A stretch of DNA of 64,000 nucleotides from Littorina saxatilis (taxonomy: Eukaryota; Mollusca; Gastropoda; Littorinimorpha; Littorinidae): the NCBI RefSeq assembly GCF_037325665.1, contig NC_090255.1, positions 25,748,523-25,812,522 on the forward strand, read 5' to 3'. A model generated the notes under the pieces. The model worked only from the letters and a program-made list of their open reading frames with translations. It had not been told where the DNA came from and did not search any database. The translations under genes were made by a program, and so were the position numbers. This document shows positions 43,486 through 52,641 of this stretch, one piece after another. Within the stretch, counting starts at the first letter, position 1; each line of letters begins with the position of its first letter.

Positions 43486-43779
43486 GGCGGTATTGAGATC
43501 TATTGAGACAAACGGAAGCTTGTTTTACCAGAATACTGTCTTGGCAATGTGAATCTATGCATGTATTAAAATCAATAAATGTATGTACTACATGCATGAA
43601 CACTTGTGTGTTTGTGAAAGTCAAACTTCAAATGAAAACAGCTAGATTTGCCTCACGAGAAAAGTTTACTGAAGTTACTCAGGAGGAGCCAAAAACGAAG
43701 GAAGGGCCGAGATACACTCTGGCCGCATATCTTTTGAAATTGAAGTATGCCCAAGCCATATATGCATGCCAGCAACACC

Positions 43780-43811
43780 CCCACACACACACACACACGC
43801 AGGTTTCTATT

Positions 43812-43846
<35 letters not shown>
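43780..43846. repeat. (CA)n and (AAT)n microsatellites
   Basis: A CA array followed by about ten AAT units. Confidence 0.9.
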
Positions 43847-43847
43847 T

Positions 43848-44395
43848 GGACATGTTTAAGTGCCTAACCTATGGCTCTAGGCCCTTTACAAAAGAACACA
43901 TATATATAAAAATACTAGATGAATACCCGCTTCGCCGGGAAGAAGTGAAGCCAAACATACCCGGCTTCGCACCGTACGAAGGAAGGGAGATAAACGCGCA
44001 AAACACTGGAGAAGATAAGGAAGAGTAATACCCGGCTTCGCCGGGACAGTGACCTTCTAAAAATAGTAACGGGAATATGGATTGAGCGTTGTGTTCTAAA
44101 AATAGTAATGGGAATATGGATTGACGCCACACGAAGGAAGGGAGATAAACACTGGAGAAGATAAGGAAGAGTTACTGGGAATGGATCTGGGAAGATGAAC
44201 AGAAAAACCAAAATCGGCTTAGCGCTGCGCGCTGACAGCACGTGTTGAAAATTCTCATCGACCAGGTTGTGTCCGGGGTCTACCTGAATATGCCCACCTA
44301 ATTTGAAGCAGATCCATCGAGAACTTTGGCCGTGCATCGCGAACACACACAGACACACGGACACACAGACACAAGTCGTATATATATATAGATAC
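43848..44395. repeat. Interspersed repeat O with CCCGGCTTCGCCGGG palindromes
   Basis: AGATGAATACCCGCTTCGCC at 43917 and ACCCGGCTTCGCCGGG at 44032. A block (GAAGGAAGGGAGATAAAC, ACTGGAGAAGATAAGGAAGA) occurs twice. The right side ends in CA-rich sequence and GTCGTATATATATATAGAT. No ORF. Class unknown. Confidence 0.5.
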
Positions 44396-44549
44396 AGAAT
44401 AGAACAATTAAAAGTACAACCTACATAAAACAAATTAATCATACAGACACAACTTCACCACATGTACTGTTCACACAATAATCATATATGCAATACACAC
44501 TATATATATACAAACATACACAGCTAACACTGTCTCAACAATCATAACC

Positions 44550-44608
44550 CGTCGCGATATAACCTTCGTGGTTGAAAACGACGTTAAACACCAAATAAAG
44601 AAAGAACA
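44550..44608 (+). mobile_element. SINE E tail fragment
   Basis: CCCGTCGCGATATAACCTTC, GTGGTTGAAAACGACGTTAA and ACACCAAATAAAGAAAG match the E-family 3' end. It is flanked by AACAATCATAAC on both sides, which looks like a target duplication. Confidence 0.8.
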
Positions 44609-45095
44609 ATCATAACAACTTTATGGGAGAGGAGTATGTGCAGAAATGGAATTAAGAAGGCATTAGGCCAGGTTGGTGTAATATTCTGTGAAAAAGAAAG
44701 TTTTCAACTGTTGTTTAAAAGAGCTGAGAGAGGTGCAGTGTCTGACAGAGAAGGAAAGAGAGTTCCAGAGTGGTGGTGCAGCACAACAGAAGCTTCTTGC
44801 TCCGTGCTGCTTCCTGTTGAAGCGCTCAACTTTCAGTAGCCTGGGCAGTGTCAGCGGATGATCTGAGTGTGCGTGATGGGGTACCGGGTGTATATGTACA
44901 GGAGTTCACAAAGGTACTGAGGGGCACTTCCTGAGAAGACCTTGAAACACAGACAAGCGACTTTGTCAGTACTTGATACGCTGTTCCACCGGCAGCCAGT
45001 GGAGTGTGTAGCCTATAGCAGGGGAGTGACATGCTGTGTTTTCTTTGACCTAAAATTTTGAGATACACATGTCCAGACACATCTGTGTCCATCCA
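44609..45095. other. No gene recognised
   Basis: GC-richer than its surroundings with several short frames in different phases and no domain. Possibly an old repeat. Confidence 0.3.
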
Positions 45096-45099
45096 CTCA

Positions 45100-45215
45100 G
45101 CACAGACCACAGGCGGAAGGTATCGTCCACTGGACTACTCAGTACCATCACAGAAAGTAGTCTTTCTGTATCACAGAAAGTAGTCACCTTCCGCCTGTGC
45201 ACAGACCAGCCTGTC
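45100..45215. repeat. Small inverted repeat unit
   Basis: CACAGGCGGAAGGT near 45108 and ACCTTCCGCCTGTG near 45189 are inverted. Between them CACAGAAAGTAGTC is duplicated. Confidence 0.7.
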
Positions 45216-45360
45216 TTTGTTTTCTCTGAATTCAAGCCGCTCTCCTGGGGAGAGATGGGTACCTCGCCTGCAGTAGGTCAGTTACGCAACTTTTATGACC
45301 GAGCCGAGTGCAGAGACCACGCCCTGGATCATCGTGGAACACCTAGTTGTGTCCACCGCT

Positions 45361-46020
45361 ATGACGGCCTACTAGTGCCAAAACCTGGGGTTACCCATTA
45401 TCACGTGATAATTACTAATTAACGCTGTCAGTTACTGTTTTCACTCGTTAGTTACTCATTTTCACGGGATAATTAGTAATTTTCACGGGAAAATTACTAA
45501 TTTTTAGTTTTGGCACTAGCAATCCGTCAGGAAGTGAGCCAAAACTAAAAATTAGTAATTAACAGGTGAAAGTTAGTAATTTTCCCGGGAAAATTAGTAA
45601 TTAACACGTGAAAATTGTAATTATCAAGGGAAAATTACTAATTTTCCCTTGATAATTACAATTATGAGGTTTTGGCACTAGTAAGCCCTATGACGGCTTA
45701 CTAGTGCCAAAACCTGGGGTTACCCATTATCACGGGATAATTACTAATTAACGCTGTCAGTTACTGTTTTCACCTGTTACTTACTCATTTTCACGGGAAA
45801 ATTACTAATTTTTAGTTTTGGCACTAGCAATCCGTCAGGAAGTGAGCCAAAACTAAAAATTAGTAATTAACAGAGGAAAGTTAGCAATTATTCTGCGAAA
45901 ATTAGTAATTTTCCCGAGAAAATTAGTAATAAACACGTGAAAATGGTAATTATCAGGGGAAAATTACTAATTTTCCCTTGATAATTACAATTATGAGGTT
46001 TTGGCACTAGTAAGCCGTCA
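45361..46020. mobile_element. Two palindromic MITEs in tandem (family L)
   Basis: Each about 325-bp unit starts TGACGGCyTACTAGTGCCAA AACCT and ends with its complement (GGTTTTGGCACTAGTAAGCC). Unit 1 is about 45361-45690, unit 2 about 45691-46020. A third inverted pair (TTTTAGTTTTGGCACTAG / GAGCCAAAACTAAAA) marks the centre of each unit. The rest is AATTACTAATTTT-type sequence. No ORF. Confidence 0.8.
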
Positions 46021-46821
46021 TACACCGCGGTAGGCGCTACACACGCGGAGCAGAATTGCCCAGGCTATAAGTACACTTGTACTTAGGCACGGTCTTGTTG
46101 TGTACTCGTGAACAGTGGCGTTCGAGTGGATCGAGGCTCCAGGAGGATGTTCTTGCGTTGTTGTTTGATGCGCTCAAATCAAAGCCTCGTTACGTGGGTG
46201 TTAGAATTATGCTTTTCTCTTTCATGTTGCGTGTTCAGCCGTGTTTTTGTAAGATTGTGATTTCTGTAGGCTACTTGCCTTGACCAATGAGTTGCGATGC
46301 CAAGTCTTGTTAACTAACTTCTGATTGGTGGCTTTGAGCCCACCTATTTAAATGTGTATGTCACGATAGAGACGAAGATCTGGTAGAAACGTCGTTTCTA
46401 CCGGTAGAGACGAGGATCGGAGTTTCTAAACGACGTTTCTACCAGTAGAGACGACGATCGGAGTTTCTGCCGGTAGAAACGACGATCGGAATAAAACGTT
46501 TGTGTGTGTGTGTGTGCAATGTAGGTGATTTTGTCAATTATGAACACAGTTCTATCCTACCGGAATGAACTCATTTTTAACGTTGTTTACAGGGCACGTG
46601 CATTTGTGGGAAATGTATTGAGAATGTCAGCAAATACTACAACTGCCTTCACTGACCAGACGAAGACAGCAATCACAACTTTTTATTCCTTCAGAGTGAA
46701 CACAATTCGTGAACTGAATATCTCTGTTAGTTTGACTTCCGAAAACAGTATTCCACAGACCTTTAACATTCTTATAGCCGGCTATTTTAATTGTTGCTAA
46801 AGATTGTTGACAATGGAACAA

Positions 46822-47707
46822 CAAGTCGCGTAAGGCGAAAATACAACATTTAGTCAAGTAGCTGTCGAACTCACAGAATGAAACTAAACGCAATGCAACG
46901 CAGCAAGACCGTATACTCGTAACATCGTCAGTCCACCGCTCACGGCAAAGGCAGTGAAATTGACAAGAAGAGCGGGGTAGTAGTTGCGCTGAGAACGATA
47001 GCACGCTTTTCTGTACCTCTCTTCGTTTTAACTTTCTGAGCGTGTTTTTAATCCAAACATATCATATCTATATGTTTTTGGAATCAGAAAATAACAAGGA
47101 ATAAGATGAAAGTGTTTTTAAATTGATTTCGACAATTTAATTTTGATAATAATTTTTATATATTTAATTTTCAGAGCTTGTTTTTAATCCAAATATAACA
47201 TATTTATATGTTTTTGGAATCAGCAAATGATGGAGAATAAGATGAACGTAAATTTGGATCGTTTTATAAAAGAAATATTTTTTTTACAATTTTCAGATTT
47301 TTAATGACCAAAGTCATTAATTAATTTTTAAGCCACCACGCTGAAATGCAATACCGAAGTCCGGGCTTCGTCGAACAATACGTGACCAAAATTTCAACCA
47401 ATTTGGTTGAAAAATGAGGGCGTGACAGTGCCGCCTCAACTTTCACGAAAAGCCGGATATGACGTCATCAAATACATTTATCAAAAAAATGAAAAAAACG
47501 TATGGGGATATCATACCCAGGAACTTTCATGTCAAATTTCATAAAGATCGGTCCAGTTTGGTCTGAATCGCTCTACACGCACGCACACACACACACACAC
47601 ACACACACATACATACACACATACACACACACATACACCACGACCCTCGTCTCGATTCCCCCCTCGATGTTAAAACATTTAGTTATAACTTGACTAAATG
47701 TAAAAAG
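46822..47707 (+). mobile_element. Element A, copy 3
   Basis: Starts ACAAGTCGCGTAAGGCGAAA, then ACATTTAGTCAAG. Ends near ACATTTAGTTAT-AAC-TTGACTAAATGT AAAAA, the hairpin slightly decayed. Internal (CA)n at 47582-47640. Nested in element R. Confidence 0.82.
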
Positions 47708-47955
47708 AAGTGTTCTACAAATTGTTAAGGCTTCACATTGATAGCCTTGATTCAACAAAAAGAGACTCGTTTACGATAACACAAGACAAGTTCACACAGG
47801 CTATTATCTGCCTTGCAGTTGGATAAGGGCGAGAAGTGTGGGAATGGCGCTGGGTTTAAGTCTTGGTGTCTGAGGCACTTCAAACTGCAGAGAATCGGTG
47901 GCCAAAGCATATTGTATTGCAAAAAAGCAATTGTGCCCGTAGTGTGCAAGGAAAA

Positions 47956-47984
47956 CCTCTCTCTCTCTCTCTCTCTCTTCGTTT

Positions 47985-48029
<45 letters not shown>

Positions 48030-48046
48030 TTTCTCTCTCTCTCTTC
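47956..48046. repeat. (CT)n microsatellite
   Basis: CT array with a few interruptions (TCGTTTT, TTTCTC). Confidence 0.9.
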
Positions 48047-48059
48047 TGAAAGCTGAAGA

Positions 48060-48335
48060 ACACCTTTAAACAGGCAGATTTGATCGATCTGAGAAATGTG
48101 CAATTTGACACTCTCCTGGACGTCGACATTGAGAGTTTAGAAGACATCAGCGTCATTCAAGCGTCAAGACAAGTCACCAACTGGGCAAAGGGGGGCCTCC
48201 GTGTGCACGTGCAGGGGGAAATGTAACACCGCTAAATGCAAGTGCAAGCGAGCAGCAGTACCCTGCTCTACAAAAAGTCACCCTAAATCCACCCGATCGT
48301 GTCTTAACAAAGACAATCACTCTGGTGAGTGAGTG
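48060..48335 (+). pseudogene. Broken coding remnant with CXC-type cysteine cluster
   Basis: The first part reads QADLIDLRNVQFDTLLDVDI ESLEDISVIQ. The second reads VCTCRGKCNTAKCKCKRAAV PC and then SCLNKDNHSGE, a C-x-C..CxCx6C pattern like the CXC/CRC modules found in several transposon-linked proteins (for example KDZ-type). Both parts look like genuine coding sequence, but no continuous protein is encoded. Placement inside element R suggests it was that element's gene. Assignment by cysteine pattern only. Confidence 0.5.
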
Positions 48336-48410
48336 TATCCCTCTTCTGACAATTCTTCTAGTGCACTAAATGCAGTTCCAAACTGTCTAGTGATGAGCAA
48401 GCCTTTTATA

Positions 48411-48438
48411 TGGGGGGGGGGGGGGGGGGGGGGGGGGA
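48411..48438. repeat. Poly-G run
   Basis: Uninterrupted G tract of about 27 bases. Confidence 0.9.
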
Positions 48439-48448
48439 GAGAGTTTCC

Positions 48449-48672
48449 TTGTGTATTATTTTTGCTATATGAGTTGACTTTCACCAGCTGTTTTAAAGAC
48501 GTGTATTATTTGTGCTATGTGAGGTGAGTTTTACCAGCTGTTTTAAAGACTCTTGTGTATTATTTGTGCTATGTGAGGTGACTTTTACCAGCGGTTTTAA
48601 TGACAAGATCAAAGTTTCTCTCGCTTTCAACTCGCAACCATCTGTTTTAAAAACTCTTGTGTATTATTTTTT
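48449..48672. repeat. Tandem repeat, about 52-bp unit, three to four units
   Basis: TGTGTATTATTTGTGCTATG, TGAGGTGACTTTTACCAG, CTGTTTTAAAGACTC repeats from 48449; the last unit is interrupted. It adjoins the right arm of element R. Confidence 0.8.
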
Positions 48673-48750
48673 CGTTTCTACCGCGACGATCCTCGTCTCT
48701 ACCGGTAGAAACGTCGTTTCAACCAGATCTTCGTCTCTACCGTGACATAT

Positions 48751-49487
48751 ATACATCTTAGCGTGTGAAAGTTCCTAGCATATAACCACGTCATGTCCCA
48801 AATAGACACTAGTTCTGGGGACCAAAAAAACCAAGTTAGCGTAGTAGCATAGCAGCGTGTGAAAGTTTGGGGAGAACTTGCTTGAACCTGAGAGAAGACG
48901 GACTCGCTTTGTACTCTGTTATCGTAGAGACAGCATGATGTAGGCGACATTGTACTTAATTGTTGTTTGGCCACCGGTCATTGGCTTGGTTGACAGGGAA
49001 AGGAACAGGAGTTCAAGGCAAATCTGAACCGACAGTCGATCATGGTTTTTCAGGGTTTCATGTTGCATCAAGCGATTTGTTGGTCTGTGCAGGGACCTAT
49101 ATTTATCTATCTAATATAGGTGAAGGTCTTTGGTCTGTGGTACTGGTAGTGAACTCTTGTCTATCCCACTCTACAAGTATGTGAAGTCCATACCGAATGC
49201 AAGTGTTCGTTCTGTGCAAGACACCAAAGAGGCACCCACATGGTGTTCTCCTTACCTTGGGGTCAACTTCTATTAGGTGACTACATTCACCTATCATTAT
49301 ACTTCAAATGATCATTCTTCGTCCTCCTTCCAATCCGTCACACTATTATATGCTGATGCTATTAAATCTGGCAGCTCACCAGATACATTCCAGAAATAAA
49401 TGTGTCGGGTTTGTATGAGTTGTGAAAAAGTGAGTACACTTGCTTTATCTGCGACAAATAATCAATATATATATGTGGTTTCTGTAC
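48751..49487. other. No gene recognised
   Basis: No domain-bearing frame or repeat boundary was seen. Confidence 0.4.
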
Positions 49488-49577
49488 ACTTCTTCTTCTT
49501 CGTTCATGGGCTGAGACTCCCACGTTCACTCATGTTTTAAGCACGAGTGGATTTTTACGTGTATGACCGTTTTTACA
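49488..49577 (-). mobile_element. SINE 3' fragment with GAACG..AAGAAGAAG tail
   Basis: Reverse of the common SINE end: CTTCTTCTTCTTCGTTCATG, CTGAGACTCCCACGTTCACT, AGCACGAGTGGATTTTTACG. The head is missing. Confidence 0.75.
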
Positions 49578-49711
49578 CTTATTTGAGACACACACCCTCG
49601 CTAGTGACTGGCCTGTAATGTCACGTGTTTCCCACATGGACATTATTTCCCAAGTGACATTACAGGCCAGTCACTAGCGAGAGGGCGTGGCTCAAACAGG
49701 TGTACAGGTAG
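49573..49711. mobile_element. Small fold-back element with a perfect 28-bp stem
   Basis: CTCGCTAGTGACTGGCCTGT (AATGTCAC) at 49597-49624 is perfectly inverted at 49654-49681 with a 29-nt loop. The outer flanks TACACTTATTTGAG / CTCAAACAGGTGTA extend the symmetry imperfectly. Confidence 0.85.
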
Positions 49712-50391
49712 CACACGGCAATGTTTGTCTGCACAAATACAAGGTAACTCACTCTTTCAGAGCCCATGCAAACCTGACAGAGTTATTTCCAAAAATCGTC
49801 TATCCAGATTTCCCAATTGCTACGTTTCCGGCCGATTTATGTGGAGCACGTGTTGCGCACAAAAAATATTGGCGGTCTAGAAGTGTTGTCTGCGCAATGA
49901 TCGCGGCGGCTTTCTTGACCCAGGGCCTAGCATTGGAAAAGTGAGTTCAGCTTAATTACAAAGGCGGGGGTCTGGGGACCGCAGGAGGCCCCCAGTGGGT
50001 ATTCGAGACATTATTTCAAGTCTAGAGCCACAAAACACCAGCACAAAGCATGCTCGCGCGATGCCAGAGGAAGTGCGTGCTCAAGCAAACTGTCAAACCG
50101 ATTGAGAATTGAACCGAACGGCGCACAAAACAAAAGCTGGGACTGTTTGGGTTTACCGTTTGGGAATAACAGGTTTTTGCATTTCGGCGTACACCAAATC
50201 GAGTTCTGCGTACTGGAGATGTTATTTCGGCGTAAAGTACGCCGAACGGCTTACAATGCTAGGCCCTGTTGACCACCAAGGACGACCACGCACGTTGTGA
50301 GACGTCATTCGGTAGACCTCAATTGGTGTACTGGATTTGTGATCCTCGGGTCATGAGTTTGAATCCAGACTGGGACGAATGTGATTACATC

Positions 50392-50766
50392 TTCTTCTTC
50401 TTCAGCGTTCCAGAATTTTCTGGTTACGTGTGAGCTCGTTTGCCCATTTGGGTTCCCCACACTATACTCTGAGAGCATAGTCAGCTTGTTCCGCTTTCGT
50501 TGAGTAGGTATGCTGGGTATCTTTGTGTTTCCATAACCCACCGAACTCCAACATGGATTACAGGATCTTTTCCGTGCGCACTTGGTCTTGTGCTTGCGTG
50601 TACACACGAAGGGGGTTAAGTCACTAGCAGGTCTGCACATAAGTTGACCCGGGAGATCGGAAAAATCTCCACTCTTAACCCACCAGGCGGCAGCGACCGG
50701 GATTCGAACTCACGACCTCCCGATTAGGAGGCCGACGTCTTACCACCACGCCACTGCGCCCGTCGC
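50392..50766 (-). mobile_element. tRNA-headed SINE with GAACGC..AAGAAG tail
   Basis: Flanked by TGATTACATC (50382-50391 and 50767-50776). Minus strand: head GGCGTGGTGGTAAGACGTCG, B box GTGAGTTCGAATCCC; body TCAACTTATGTGCAGACCTG, AAAAGATCCTGTAATCCAT; tail GGAACGCTGAAGAAGAAGAA. Same body as the SINE at 60932-61306. Confidence 0.9.
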
Positions 50767-50969
50767 TGATTACATCTAAACACGTGCACATCTGGTTGAT
50801 GCTAGCTTTTGCTACCGGGAAGAAGCGACCCACCGATAGTAATAAAACTGAAAAAACAGATTGAAATTGATTCTTCGCCATACATTGAAGGTAAGCATCT
50901 CGTGTTGAATAGTCTTCTCTTGTCCAGACATATTACTAGTAATTTACAGCAAAATCAAAGAAAAAAGAC

Positions 50970-51712
50970 AACACAATTTTTATAAATTGCATTTATTACA
51001 TTAGTCTATTTTTATGCCAGTATTTTTATACATTAGCCTATTCTTTGCACAAAATGAAACAGCATCTTCTTATCATTTATCAAGTTATGTCCTGCTAAGA
51101 CATCGCATGATTAAAGAGGATCACAAAATATAGTCGTTTTTGTACATGCAGAAAATACCATATAACACATGCATGCACACCCACACACAAATTCACACCA
51201 CGCACTCTAAAGTCTTATACATGTTCATCTCTCTGTCAAATTCATACGTTAAATTTTGGCTCTAAATAAAGTAAAATCGCTCTCTCTCTCTGTCATACAA
51301 TTCATCTATATTCCTCTCTGCCTGTCTCTCTCTGCCTGAATCTCTCCACTAACATCAATTCACACGCAATTTCAAACTCATGCATCCATTTTTTCCACCA
51401 CTACTACCGGGCACTACATACATCATTCAACTTTTTTTCTCCATCTCAAGTCCTGAAAATCCTTCATGTTATAGTTCATAAGCTCCTGAGGCGGCTGACG
51501 CATAGGTGTCAAAGTTAAGGTGAACGTCTGTAACTCAATCTTTTAACTTGACGACCATCCACACACAATTCTAAACGCCTGCATTACTCCTTCCACCACC
51601 TAAAATGTCTACCAAGTCCTAACATTCCTACATGTTCATAAGCTCTCACACAATTCCAAACTCCTGCATTGTTCCTTTCACCACTGAATATTTCTACCAA
51701 GTCCTAACATCC
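50970..51712 (-). other. NUP42 3' untranslated region (putative)
   Basis: From the stop codon to the AATAAA at 50992. It contains the duplicated C-terminal segment and short CT/CA-rich stretches. The transcript end is inferred. Confidence 0.45.
50992..50997 (-). terminator. Candidate poly(A) signal of NUP42
   Basis: AATAAA on the minus strand about 715 bp after the stop codon, in AT-rich sequence. Confidence 0.4.
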
Positions 51713-51735
51713 CTACATGTTAATAAGCTCCCGAG
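51360..51735. repeat. Tandem duplication spanning the NUP42 stop codon and 3' UTR
   Basis: A roughly 94-bp block (CACACAATTCyAAAC.CCTGCATT, CTACCAAGTCCTAACATyCC, TACATGTTmATAAGCTC) occurs at about 51552 and 51647, with a more diverged third block at about 51360-51490. The outer copy at 51478-51535 still resembles the last coding segment: reverse translation QTFTLTLTPMRQPPQELMNY. Confidence 0.8.
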
Positions 51736-52641
51736 GCGGCGGGCGCATGGGAATCAAACCTAAGGTGAATGTCTGTGCCTGAAACTGTTGTTTTTCCTGT
51801 TCGGTTAAGTCCGCCAGGGGGGTGTACAGAGAACTGTCGTTGGCGGTCTGAGGCGGCGTAGCTGCAGCACCGAACACAGAACCACCCGGACCAGGGCCCC
51901 CTTTTCCAAACAGCCCCTGTGTGGGCTGAACCGCTGCACCGCTTGCTCCGAAGACGCTAGATTGTGAAGGACTCGAACCAAAAAGACCTGGCGCAGGGGC
52001 AGCACTTGCCGTCGTCGGTTGACCAAACAATGAACCGCCGGAAGAGGCAGGTGGCTGACCAAAAACGCTCCCTGTACCCGCACCCTGTCCGAACCCTCCC
52101 ACAGCTCCCGCGGGTTGTCCAAACAGCCCCCCCGGGGTGGCAGGTTTGCCGAACAAGCCTGCAGGAGGGTTGGCACCGGGTGTGCCAGCAGGCTGTGAGA
52201 ATAGTCCTGGGGAGCCAGAGTTTTGGCCAAACATACCGCCGCCTCCCACACTGCTCGTTGGGGCAGCACCACCAGCAGCGGCGGGTTTTCCGAAAAGTCC
52301 TGGGGCAGGTTGCATCTGTCCGAACGATGTTGCCCCGCTCGCAGGCTGAGCACCGCCAAACACTGACGACTGTCCAAAGCCTGACGATGCTTGAGTTGCA
52401 GGTGCTCCACTCATTCCAAATGCTGACCCTTGAGCCGGGCTGCTTCCGAAAACAGAACCTGTGTTAGCAGCTCCACTGTTGCCGAAAATGGATCCTGCGT
52501 TGGCGGTGGTGCTGCTACCGAAGACGGATGAAGAGGATGCTGGGACTGCAGCAGGGCTATTGCCGAACATTGAACCGGATCCACCGCTGGATCCAAAGAC
52601 ACCGCCTCCACCTCCAGACTGAACCCCTCCAGACTGAGCCC
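51713..52641 (-). CDS. NUP42 last exon: FG repeats and Gle1-binding C-terminus
   Basis: Acceptor CTGTGTGTGACAG; 308 codons then TAG (51713-51715). Begins (G)AQSGGVQSGGGGGVFGSSG. FG motifs are spaced by Ser/Ala/Pro/Gly linkers. Upstream codons in the open frame (to 52762) are intronic. Confidence 0.93.

Larger units (their letters stand above)
46357..48750. mobile_element. TIR element R with nested element A and CXC-type coding remnant
   Basis: The left end TATGTCACGATAGAGACGAA, GATCTGGTAGAAACG, TTTCTACCGGTAGAGACGAG recurs inverted at 48676-48749 (arms about 70 bp). The arms are built from GGTAGAAACG/GGTAGAGACG repeats. The interior holds element A copy 3, a CT array and a broken coding remnant. 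It resembles a decayed autonomous DNA element; the family is uncertain. Confidence 0.6.

Noticed and set aside
44609-45110. Gene around 44.6-45.1 kb
   Set aside because: Several short frames in different phases, none with a domain; probably an old repeat.
51964-52467. 167-codon plus-strand frame opposite NUP42
   Set aside because: Antisense shadow of the FG-repeat exon.
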